A DNA stretch of 64,000 nt from contig NZ_SPEY01000042.1 in NCBI RefSeq assembly GCF_009360615.1, positions 1-64,000 of the forward strand, written 5' to 3'. The position numbers and the translations under genes were made by a program. Below, in pieces: positions 57,014 to 64,000 of this stretch (the first letter of the stretch is position 1; the number at the start of each line of letters is the position of its first letter). The notes below the pieces were generated by a model. It was not told the origin of the DNA and made no database searches. It was given only the letters and a program-made list of their open reading frames with translations. This stretch comes from Comamonas sp. (GTDB taxonomy: Bacteria > Pseudomonadota > Gammaproteobacteria > Burkholderiales > Burkholderiaceae_C).

Positions 57014-57709
57014 TCAGGCAATCTGGATCTTGAGGGGTTCAAGTCCGGTGACGGTGCCCTCCAGTACATCGCCCTTGACCACGGCGGCCACGCCCTCGGG
57101 AGTGCCGGTCATGATCAGGTCGCCGGGCTGCAGTTCCCAGGCGCTGGACAGATGTTCAATGGTCTCGGCAATATTCCAGATCAACTTGTGGATGTGGCTG
57201 CGCTGACGATACTCGCCATTGACCCGCAGGGAAATCTCGGCGTTGCCGATGTCGCCCGCTTCGTCGGCAGGCGTGATCGGGCCGATGGGGGCCGATTGTT
57301 CGAATGCCTTGCCGATGCACCAGGGACGCCCCTGCTTCTTCATGTCGTTCTGCAGGTCGCGGCGCGTCATGTCCAGACCCACGGCATAGCCGTAGATGTG
57401 CTGCAGTGCATCGGCCGCCTTGATGTTCTTGCCTGCCTTGCCGATGGCGACGACCAGCTCTATCTCGTGGTGCAGGTTCTGGGTCAGCGTGGGATAGGCG
57501 ACGGTGCCGATGCAGCCCGCATCCACCGCCACGGTGGCGTCCGCAGGCTTCATGAAGAAAAACGGCGGCTCCCGGCCGGTAAAGCCCATTTCCTTGGCGT
57601 GATCCTCGTAGTTGCGGCCCACGCAATAGATGCGGTGAATGGGATAGCGCTCGCCACGGCCCACGACAGGCAGGCTGGCAATAGCGGGGGGATTGAACAC
57701 GTAGCTCAT
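57014..57709 (-). CDS. Fumarylacetoacetate/fumarylpyruvate hydrolase family protein
   Basis: 231 residues, the size of the YcgM/NagK-type fumarylpyruvate hydrolases rather than the 420-residue fumarylacetoacetases. Motifs include RIYCVGRNYEDHAKEMG, FFFMKPADA and the metal ligands in HHEIELVVAIGKAGKNI; GDLIMTGTPEGVAAV is the family end. It should cleave fumarylpyruvate to fumarate and pyruvate. It is head-to-head with a zeta-class GST that makes such substrates (162-base gap). Confidence 0.92.
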   Translation of the reverse strand: MSYVFNPPAIASLPVVGRGERYPIHRIYCVGRNYEDHAKEMGFTGREPPFFFMKPADATVAVDAGCIGTVAYPTLTQNLHHEIELVVAIGKAGKNIKAADALQHIYGYAVGLDMTRRDLQNDMKKQGRPWCIGKAFEQSAPIGPITPADEAGDIGNAEISLRVNGEYRQRSHIHKLIWNIAETIEHLSSAWELQPGDLIMTGTPEGVAAVVKGDVLEGTVTGLEPLKIQIA

Positions 57710-57871
57710 GAAGTCCTCGACAGGAACAAGCGCTGAAATCAGCAATGGTTGATGTGGCAAGCAGTGTGCCACGACGCGGGCGCGTCGGCGGCACGGCGCA
57801 CGACGGCTTTTACGTATTCGGGACCTAGGGAAAATGCCAGTCTGCGCGGCTCGCGCTATGCTGGCGGCATC

Positions 57872-58537
57872 ATGAAGCTGCATACCTATTTCCGTTCCTC
57901 CGCCTCTTATCGCGTGCGCATTGCGCTGCAACTCAAGGGCCTGTCCTATGACTCCATGCCCGTGCACCTGCTGCGCGGCGAGCAAAAGGCGGCGGCCTAC
58001 GCCTCCCATGTGGGCGATGCCCTGGTGCCGTCACTCGTGACGGACGACGGCCACTGGCTCACCCAGTCCATGGCCATCATCGAATATCTCGATGAGACGC
58101 ATGCGCAAACCCCCTTGCTGCCTGCAGATGCGCTGGGCCGTGCGCATGTGCGGGCGTTGGCGCAGATGGTTGCCTGCGAGATTCATCCCCTCAACAACCT
58201 GCGCGTGCTCAAGTACCTGGTACACCAGCTGGGAGTCGGCGACGAAGCCAAGAATGCCTGGTATGCGCACTGGGTGCGTTCCGGTCTCGAAGCCTTCGAG
58301 CGTCAGCTGGCATTGCTGGATGCCGAGCGCAAGGCCGCCGGACTGTCAGCCTCGGTGTTTTGCTGGGGGGACGCGCCCACCCTGGCCGAGTGCTGCCTGA
58401 TCCCGCAGATCTTCAACGCCCAGCGGTTCAATGTGAATCTCGATGCGCTGCCGCGCCTGATGGGCGTGGTCGAGCGCTGCAACGCCTTGCCTGCTTTCCA
58501 GCAGGCCCACCCATCGGCCTGCCCGGATGCAGAGTGA
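57872..58537 (+). CDS. Maleylacetoacetate/maleylpyruvate isomerase (zeta GST)
   Basis: 221 residues. MKLHTYFRSSASYRVRIALQ has the glutathione-binding SSxSxRVR loop of zeta-class GSTs; LTQSMAIIEYLDETH is also typical. It isomerises cis to trans ring-fission products. Paired with a YcgM-type hydrolase, the gentisate route (maleylpyruvate to fumarylpyruvate) is more likely than the homogentisate route. No ring-cleavage dioxygenase is in the window. Start at 57872; upstream in-frame codons excluded. Confidence 0.92.
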   Translation: MKLHTYFRSSASYRVRIALQLKGLSYDSMPVHLLRGEQKAAAYASHVGDALVPSLVTDDGHWLTQSMAIIEYLDETHAQTPLLPADALGRAHVRALAQMVACEIHPLNNLRVLKYLVHQLGVGDEAKNAWYAHWVRSGLEAFERQLALLDAERKAAGLSASVFCWGDAPTLAECCLIPQIFNAQRFNVNLDALPRLMGVVERCNALPAFQQAHPSACPDAE

Positions 58538-58547
58538 AGAGCGCGCC

Positions 58548-59453
58548 ATGCGGGAGACCTCTCGGCTGGGCCTGCCCGACTCCTGGCTGATTCCTGAATG
58601 GCCTGCCGTCCCCGGTGTGCATGCGCTCTGTACCTCGCGCGAGGGCGGCGTCAGTCAGGAGCCCTGGGGGAGCATGAATCTGGGCGACCATGTGAGCGAC
58701 GACCCCGCTCATGTGCGTCGCAACCGTGAACTGTTCAGGGCCGCGTTGCAGGCCCGCACGCCGGGTGCCTGCACAGCATTCCTTCGGCAGGTGCACGGCG
58801 TGGATGTGCTGGCGCTGGATGAAGGCAATGTGACTGAATCCAACGGTGCGGCCTTCGATGCCTGCGTGACCGATGTGGCAGGCGTGGTCTGCACCATCAT
58901 GGTGGCAGATTGCCTGCCCGTGTTGCTGGCCCATGATTCGGGGCTGGTCGTCGGCGCAGCCCATGCGGGCTGGCGTGGTTTGGCAGGAATGCCGCCCGCC
59001 AGAAAGCGGTCCGAGGGGCCCTTGCCCGGCGGTGTGCTGGAGACCCTTTTCGCGTCTTTCTGCCGCAAGGTCCAGGCGCAGCCATCGATTGCTGCGACCG
59101 AATCGGAGCGGTCCCGGATTGCCGCTCACACGCAGGCCTGGCTGGGCCCCTGCATAGGTCCCGAGTCCTTCGAAGTCGGGGCCGAGGTGCGCGACATCTT
59201 CGTGGCCCATGAGCCGGGTGCGGCACAGCATTTCGTGCCTGTGGCGGGCAGCGATGGCAAATATCTGGCCGACCTGGCGCAGCTGGCGCGCCAGCGTCTT
59301 TCTGCATTGGGTATTGTTGCCATCTTTGGCAACGATGGCAGCCGTCCCTGGTGCACGGTCAGCAACGCATCACGATTCTTCTCGCACCGGCGAGACGCTG
59401 TCCGTCTGGGCAGCAGCGGGCGGCTGGCTGCGAGCATCTGGCGCGACGCCTGA
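58548..59453 (+). CDS. pgeF: Peptidoglycan editing factor PgeF (YfiH/laccase-domain)
   Basis: 301 residues from the ATG at 58548 (AAGAG upstream); ATG at 58527 is also possible and would overlap the isomerase gene. Family signatures: FLRQVHGVDV, VADCLPVLLAHDSGLVVGAAHAGWRG and the end CTVSNASRFFSHRRD. The zinc-binding His/Cys residues are present. It removes wrongly incorporated L-Ser from peptidoglycan precursors in E. coli. Its 3' end overlaps the convergent small membrane gene. Confidence 0.92.
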   Translation: MRETSRLGLPDSWLIPEWPAVPGVHALCTSREGGVSQEPWGSMNLGDHVSDDPAHVRRNRELFRAALQARTPGACTAFLRQVHGVDVLALDEGNVTESNGAAFDACVTDVAGVVCTIMVADCLPVLLAHDSGLVVGAAHAGWRGLAGMPPARKRSEGPLPGGVLETLFASFCRKVQAQPSIAATESERSRIAAHTQAWLGPCIGPESFEVGAEVRDIFVAHEPGAAQHFVPVAGSDGKYLADLAQLARQRLSALGIVAIFGNDGSRPWCTVSNASRFFSHRRDAVRLGSSGRLAASIWRDA

Positions 59454-59684
59454 GCTGGTGCCCGAAGGCGGATGTCCTTCGGCGGGCGCTTCCTGCGCTT
59501 GCCGGGCTTTGATGCGGCGCTTCCTGGCCGGCGTGCCCAGTATGTAGAGCAGGATGGAAAGCGGCAGCAGACCATAGAGCACCAAGGTGAAAAATGCACC
59601 CAGCAGGGTGCCGCCGGGGCTGGCAGCCTCGGCGATCGTCATCATCACGACAACGTACATCCAGGCGATGGCTATGAGATACAT
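59370..59684 (-). CDS. Small membrane protein, convergent overlap with pgeF
   Basis: 104 residues with two membrane helices (MYLIAIAWMYVVVMMTIAEA and FFTLVLYGLLPLSILLYILG) and a hydrophilic Ala/Pro/Arg-rich tail. The last 84 bases overlap pgeF on the other strand. I recognise no family with certainty. The start at 59684 begins at the first helix; the open frame runs further upstream without features. It is divergent from phaC (204 bases). Confidence 0.65.
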   Translation of the reverse strand: MYLIAIAWMYVVVMMTIAEAASPGGTLLGAFFTLVLYGLLPLSILLYILGTPARKRRIKARQAQEAPAEGHPPSGTSSGVAPDARSQPPAAAQTDSVSPVREES

Positions 59685-59888
59685 GGTGCCTATGTTAAGG
59701 GGCGCAAGGCAGGCATGCATCGCGGTGACGTGTGTCAAAACAGCTTCATAACGGCGAAATGACGCCGCTTCTTGTCGGAACCGACTGGCACATAGGTGAC
59801 AATGCCTGTGTGTGAGCCGTATTGCAGATTCCGCAAGCGTCCCCAGACCCCGAGATCGCCGGTCGCTTGCCTTGACTAGGATGTAAGC

Positions 59889-61775
59889 ATGAATTTTGAC
59901 CCGAGCTGGGGCCAGGCTGGCCAATCTGTCCAACAATTCTGGCAGGAGCATTGGAGCAAGAGCCTCCATGCGCTCCAGCAGATGCAGGCCGGAGCCCCCA
60001 TGGGGCTCGGCGCCATGCCGGGTCTGGGCGCTGCACCGAATCCCTGGGCCTCGATCATGGAGATCATTCCCCAGGTGACGCCGGGCTCATCCCATGCGGT
60101 CCAGTTCGACGCTCCCCGGCTGCAGGCGCTGCAGCAGGAGTATCTCCAGTCCGTGCAATCGCTGGCGGATGTCAAGCAGGTCCAGGCCCTGCTGGCCAGG
60201 GACAAGCGCTTCGCCAAGCCCGAGTGGAGCGCCAATCCCGTTGCGGCGATGGCCGCTGCGAACTATCTGCTGGGCAGTCGCATGCTGACCGGAATGGCCG
60301 AGGCTGTGCAGGGCGACGAGAAAACGCGCAACCGTGTGCGCTTTGCCGTCGAACAGTGGGTGGCGGCCATGGCACCCAGCAATTTTCTGGCACTGAATGC
60401 CGATGCGCTCAACAAGGTTGTGGAAACCAAGGGCGAGAGTCTGGCCCAGGGCATTGCCAATCTGCTGGCCGACATGCGCCAGGGTCATGTGTCCATGACC
60501 GACGAGAGCCTGTTCACCGTGGGCCAGAACGTGGCGACGACCGAAGGTGCGGTGGTCTTCGAGAACGAACTGTTCCAGCTCATCGAGTACAAGCCGCTGA
60601 CGGCCAAGGTGTTCGAGAAGCCTTTTCTGATGGTGCCGCCCTGCATCAACAAGTTCTACATCCTGGACCTGCAGCCGGACAACTCGCTGATTCGGTATGC
60701 CGTCAGTCAGGGCCATCGCACCTTCGTGGTCAGTTGGCGTAATCCCGACGAAAGTCTGGGTCACAAGACCTGGGACGACTACATCGAAGACGGCGTGCTC
60801 AAGGCCGTGAGCACGGTGCAGGACCTCTGTGAGGCACCGCAAATCAATGTGCTGGGCTTTTGCGTGGGCGGCACCATGGTCTCCACGGCCATGGCGGTGC
60901 TGGCAGCGCGCCATGCCCGCGAAAACGGACCGTCGCCCGCCGCCAGGGGCGGGCGCAGCCCCGCTGCGGCAGCCAAGACCCGCAGCGGGAAGGCGGCCTC
61001 CGCCAAGGCGTCGACCCAGCCGTTTCCCGTGGCCAGCATGACGCTGCTGACCACGCTGATCGACTTTCGCGACACAGGCATCCTGGACATCTTCATCGAC
61101 GAAAACATGGTCCGTCTGCGTGAAATGCAGATGGGCAAGGGCGGCTTGATGAAGGGGCAGGACATGGCGTCCACCTTCAGCTTCCTGCGCCCGAATGATC
61201 TGGTCTGGAACTACGTGGTGGGCAACTACCTCAAGGGAGAGACACCGCCGCCCTTCGACCTGCTCTACTGGAACAGTGATTCGACCAATCTGCCCGGCCC
61301 GTTCTATGCGTGGTATCTGCGCAATCTCTATCTCGAAAACAATTTGATCAAGCCCGGCGTGCTGACTGTGTGCGGCGAGCGGATCGATATGGGTCAGCTC
61401 AAGATGCCGGTCTATGTCTACGGCTCGCGCGAGGACCATATCGTCCCGGTCGGCGCAGCCTATGCCTCGACCCAGGTGCTGGGCGGCGATCTGCGTTTCG
61501 TGATGGGGGCATCCGGCCATATCGCAGGCGTCATCAATCCGCCGGCCAAGAACAAGCGCAGTCACTGGCTGCGCGAGGATGGCGAATTTCCCGAGGCGAT
61601 CAGCGAATGGACCGCCGGTGCGACCGAGTACCCGGGCAGTTGGTGGACGGACTGGAGCGCTTGGCTGGGCAGTCATGCCGGCAAGCAGCTTGCGGCTCCC
61701 AAAAGCTATGGCCGGGCACGTGCCTATGCAGTCATCGAAGCGGCTCCGGGTCGCTACGTTTTGTCAAAAGCCTGA
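59889..61775 (+). CDS. phaC: Class I poly(3-hydroxyalkanoate) synthase
   Basis: 628 residues. It polymerises 3-hydroxyacyl-CoA to polyhydroxybutyrate on granules. The lipase-like box GFCVGG holds the catalytic Cys325; Asp516 (YGSREDHIVP) and His544 (GASGHIAGV) complete the triad. Class I synthases are usually about 560-590 residues. The extra length comes mainly from a 35-residue Ala/Lys/Arg/Ser-rich insert (345-379) just after the nucleophile's helix. phaA follows 145 bases later, then phaB. Confidence 0.95.
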   Translation: MNFDPSWGQAGQSVQQFWQEHWSKSLHALQQMQAGAPMGLGAMPGLGAAPNPWASIMEIIPQVTPGSSHAVQFDAPRLQALQQEYLQSVQSLADVKQVQALLARDKRFAKPEWSANPVAAMAAANYLLGSRMLTGMAEAVQGDEKTRNRVRFAVEQWVAAMAPSNFLALNADALNKVVETKGESLAQGIANLLADMRQGHVSMTDESLFTVGQNVATTEGAVVFENELFQLIEYKPLTAKVFEKPFLMVPPCINKFYILDLQPDNSLIRYAVSQGHRTFVVSWRNPDESLGHKTWDDYIEDGVLKAVSTVQDLCEAPQINVLGFCVGGTMVSTAMAVLAARHARENGPSPAARGGRSPAAAAKTRSGKAASAKASTQPFPVASMTLLTTLIDFRDTGILDIFIDENMVRLREMQMGKGGLMKGQDMASTFSFLRPNDLVWNYVVGNYLKGETPPPFDLLYWNSDSTNLPGPFYAWYLRNLYLENNLIKPGVLTVCGERIDMGQLKMPVYVYGSREDHIVPVGAAYASTQVLGGDLRFVMGASGHIAGVINPPAKNKRSHWLREDGEFPEAISEWTAGATEYPGSWWTDWSAWLGSHAGKQLAAPKSYGRARAYAVIEAAPGRYVLSKA

Positions 61776-61808
61776 GCGAGGCATAAGGCACAATCAGTTC
61801 CATATTGC

Positions 61809-61832
61809 GGTGCAGCAAACAAGGGTTGCACC
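61809..61832 (+). promoter_or_regulatory. Inverted repeat upstream of phaA
   Basis: GGTGCA (61809-61814) and TGCACC (61827-61832) pair across 12 bases, about 90 bases before phaA. A possible operator or hairpin. Confidence 0.3.
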
Positions 61833-61920
61833 GTGATAGGAAGCGGCGGGCGGCACGATGAACAGAATGCAGCCTGTACGCACGCATCACTTGTAAGAAA
61901 CCTAGAAAGGTTCGTCAGCA

Positions 61921-63102
61921 ATGGAAGACATCGTTATCGTTTCCGCCGTGCGCACGGCGGTCGGCAAGTTCGGCGGCTCTTTGGCCAAGATCCCTGCAAC
62001 CCAACTGGGTGCGACCGTGATTTCCGAGGCCCTGGCCCGTGCCAAGGTGGGCAAGGACCAGGTCGGTGAAGTCATCATGGGCCAGGTACTGACCGCTGCC
62101 GCCGGTCAGAATCCTGCGCGCCAGGCCATGATGGCGGCCGGCATTGCCAAGGAGACGCCGGCACTGACGATCAATGCCGTCTGCGGCTCCGGCCTCAAGG
62201 CCGTGATGCTGGCGGCCCAGGCCGTGGCAACCGGCGATAGCGAAATCGTGGTTGCCGGCGGTCAGGAGAACATGAGCCTGTCCCCCCATGCCGTTCCCAA
62301 CTCTCGCGACGGCCAGCGCATGGGCGACTGGAAGATGGTGGACACCATGATCGTGGACGGTCTCTGGGACGTCTACAACCAATACCACATGGGCATCACT
62401 GCCGAAAACGTGGCCAAGGAAAAAAACGTCAGCCGGGCACAGCAGGATGCGCTGGCGCTGGCCAGTCAGCAAAAGGCAGCAGCTGCGCAGGATGCCGGCA
62501 AGTTCAAGGACGAAATCGTTCCGGTGAGCATTCCCCAGCGCAAGGGGGATCCCATCGTCTTCGACAGCGACGAATTCATCAACCGCAAGTCCAATGCCGA
62601 GGTGCTGGCGACCCTCAAGCCCGCATTCGACAAGGCGGGTTCGGTGACTGCGGGCAATGCATCCGGACTGAACGACGGCGCTGCGGCCGTGGTGGTCATG
62701 ACGGCGGCCAAGGCCAAGGCGCTGGGCCTCAAGCCTCTGGCCAAGATCGTGTCTTATGCCACCAGCGGCCTGGCTCCGGAGGTCATGGGTCTGGGCCCTG
62801 TCTACGCCACGCGCAAGGCGCTGGATCGCGCCGGCTGGAAGGCTTCCGATGTGGACCTGTTCGAGCTCAATGAAGCCTTCGCCGCGCAGGCTTGCGCGGT
62901 GAACCAGGATCTCGGTATCGACACTGCCAAGGTCAACGTCAACGGTGGAGCGATCGCCATCGGTCACCCCATCGGTGCATCGGGCTGCCGCATTCTGGTG
63001 ACACTGCTGCATGAAATGAAGCGCAGCGGTGCCAGGAAGGGTCTGGCAGGCCTGTGCATCGGCGGTGGCATGGGTGTTGCCATGGCTGTGGAAGCCTGCT
63101 GA
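61921..63102 (+). CDS. phaA: Acetyl-CoA acetyltransferase (beta-ketothiolase)
   Basis: 393 residues, the standard thiolase length. Catalytic residues: Cys88 ([10 protein letters not shown]), His349 ([11 protein letters not shown]) and Cys379 ([11 protein letters not shown]). It condenses two acetyl-CoA to acetoacetyl-CoA, the first step to polyhydroxybutyrate. Between phaC and phaB on the same strand. AGAAAGG precedes the start. Confidence 0.95.
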   Translation: MEDIVIVSAVRTAVGKFGGSLAKIPATQLGATVISEALARAKVGKDQVGEVIMGQVLTAAAGQNPARQAMMAAGIAKETPALTINAVCGSGLKAVMLAAQAVATGDSEIVVAGGQENMSLSPHAVPNSRDGQRMGDWKMVDTMIVDGLWDVYNQYHMGITAENVAKEKNVSRAQQDALALASQQKAAAAQDAGKFKDEIVPVSIPQRKGDPIVFDSDEFINRKSNAEVLATLKPAFDKAGSVTAGNASGLNDGAAAVVVMTAAKAKALGLKPLAKIVSYATSGLAPEVMGLGPVYATRKALDRAGWKASDVDLFELNEAFAAQACAVNQDLGIDTAKVNVNGGAIAIGHPIGASGCRILVTLLHEMKRSGARKGLAGLCIGGGMGVAMAVEAC

Positions 63103-63116
63103 GGCGTGAAGATTGC

Positions 63117-63152
63117 AGACCGCTCCGGTGCTCCTGAAGACCGGAGTGGTCT
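63117..63152 (+). other. Hairpin between phaA and phaB
   Basis: AGACCGCTCCGGT (63117-63129) pairs with ACCGGAGTGGTCT (63140-63152), with one G-T pair. There is no T run; it may be an mRNA stabiliser or partial terminator. Confidence 0.45.
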
Positions 63153-63362
63153 GGGAAGCCTGCTGAAGCCTGCCCTCCATCGACCCTAGGGAAGATCACG
63201 AGGTAAACCACGGTGAAAGCGGGCTCATTCGGACCTGCTCGATTGCATACTGGCAGGGCCAGCGTGCAGGGTGTGTGGCGTTCAAAGCGATAAGCCCTGA
63301 CCAAGAGTGCTTATCGTTGATAGTGTGATCGTGAAATAACCATTGATTGACAGGAGAGATGA

Positions 63363-64000
63363 ATGGGTCAGAAAGTAGCGTACGTCACGGGGGGCATGGG
63401 CGGTATCGGTACCGCGATCTGCCAGCGTTTGCACAAGGATGGCTTCAAGGTGATCGCGGGCTGCGGACCATCGCGCGACTACCGCAAGTGGCTGGACGAG
63501 CAGGCGCAATTGGGTTACACGTTTTATGCCTCGGTCGGCAATGTGGGGGATTGGGAATCCACCGTCGAAGCCTTCAATCAGACCAAGGCAGAGCACGGCA
63601 ACATCGACGTGCTGGTGAACAACGCGGGCATCACTCGCGACCGCATGTTCGTCAAGATGACGCCGGATGACTGGAAGTCGGTGATCGAAACCAATCTCAA
63701 CTCGATGTTCAACGTCACCAAGCAGGTGGTGGGAGACATGGTGGAAAAAGGCTGGGGCCGAATCATCAACATCAGCTCGGTCAACGGTGCAAAGGGCCAG
63801 GCCGGTCAGACCAATTACTCGGCTGCCAAGGCCGGCATGCATGGCTTCACCATGGCGCTGGCGCAAGAACTGGCCGCCAAGGGTGTGACCGTGAATACGG
63901 TCAGCCCTGGCTATATTGGCACCGATATGGTCAAGGCCATTCGTCCCGATGTGCTTGAGAAGATCGTTGCGGGCGTGCCCGTCAAGCGTCTGGGCGAGCC
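63363..64000 (+). CDS. phaB: Acetoacetyl-CoA reductase, cut by window end
   Basis: The first 212 residues of an expected about 245. NADPH-binding motif VAYVTGGMGGIGTAICQRL, NNAGITRD, catalytic INISSVNGAKGQAGQTNYSAAKAG (Ser, Tyr, Lys) and PGYIGTDMV identify the PhaB-type short-chain dehydrogenase. It makes (R)-3-hydroxybutyryl-CoA for PhaC. AGGAG precedes the ATG. The gap to phaA is 260 bases, long for this operon. Confidence 0.95.
   Translation, partial: MGQKVAYVTGGMGGIGTAICQRLHKDGFKVIAGCGPSRDYRKWLDEQAQLGYTFYASVGNVGDWESTVEAFNQTKAEHGNIDVLVNNAGITRDRMFVKMTPDDWKSVIETNLNSMFNVTKQVVGDMVEKGWGRIINISSVNGAKGQAGQTNYSAAKAGMHGFTMALAQELAAKGVTVNTVSPGYIGTDMVKAIRPDVLEKIVAGVPVKRLGE

Noticed and set aside
59790-59810. 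CTGGCAC sequence before phaC as a sigma-54 promoter
   Set aside because: The GC element is missing at the required ten-base distance.
60087-61676. Minus-strand ORF of 529 aa opposite phaC
   Set aside because: Antisense of phaC with His/Gln-rich composition and no domain.
61858-61896. Possible leader peptide of about 11 codons before phaA
   Set aside because: No ribosome site and no runs of a regulatory amino acid; a chance ATG is more likely.

Overview
The window is a dense, high-GC chromosomal segment from a betaproteobacterium of the Comamonadaceae, most likely a Comamonas (C. testosteroni-like). The supporting signs are the gene content (guaB/guaA, class I phaC-phaA-phaB, many LysR regulators, aromatic-pathway enzymes), a PF04392-type ABC transporter, and small intergenic palindromes of a type I associate with this family. 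I see no rRNA, tRNA, insertion sequence, prophage or CRISPR array, so this looks like core and regional chromosome. Most long antisense ORFs are GC-driven shadows.

Layout. 1-2.8 kb: guaB and guaA (partial) on the minus strand, separated by a Phd/PIN toxin-antitoxin pair that has its own promoter inside a dyad operator. 2.9-5.8 kb: DUF4124 protein, ratA-rnfH, divergent smpB, DUF4259 protein and a small membrane protein. 6-11.8 kb: alaS, then trmB, gluQ and a renalase-like flavoprotein on the minus strand. 12-15 kb: LysR regulator divergent from pirin, DoxX and a WrbA-like flavodoxin (probable quinone/electrophile response). 15-19.3 kb: minus-strand run of SulP transporter, diguanylate cyclase, MinD/FlhG-like ATPase and trhO. 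19.7-23.5 kb: DUF1329 protein and amino-acid permease. 23.5-26.1 kb: LysR and a divergent DHA2 MFS pump with two perfect palindromes between them. 26.1-29 kb: three-gene ABC importer. 29.5-31.9 kb: ETF-ubiquinone oxidoreductase and a divergent thioesterase.

31.9-36.8 kb is a complete C4-dicarboxylate module: dctA-like symporter, DctB-like kinase and DctD-like sigma-54 activator. Upstream of dctA there is a sigma-54 promoter and three activator-like dyads. 36.8-38.9 kb is a tightly overlapping operon (saccharopine-dehydrogenase-like protein, DUF4166, DUF393). It is followed by an RtcB-type RNA ligase, an overlapping YceI-YceI-SRPBCC operon, an AhpD-like protein, LysE/LysR, and several small genes, including a 49-aa lipoprotein and an unannotated 55-aa ORF.

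47-50.8 kb: LuxR regulator, FAD aromatic monooxygenase, a DUF2783-like 64-aa protein and a PepSY protein. 51-56.9 kb: YgiQ radical SAM protein, a membrane GGDEF/EAL protein and a NUDIX hydrolase. 57-59.7 kb: fumarylpyruvate/fumarylacetoacetate hydrolase and maleylpyruvate/maleylacetoacetate isomerase, divergent, then pgeF. 59.9-64 kb: phaC (with an unusual Ala/Lys-rich insert), phaA and phaB (cut by the window end), the polyhydroxyalkanoate pathway.

I did not find one clear new multi-gene system. The best candidates for a second look are the toxin-antitoxin cassette embedded in the guanine-nucleotide operon, the dctA control region, the SulP/GGDEF/FlhG-like run and the PhaC insert.
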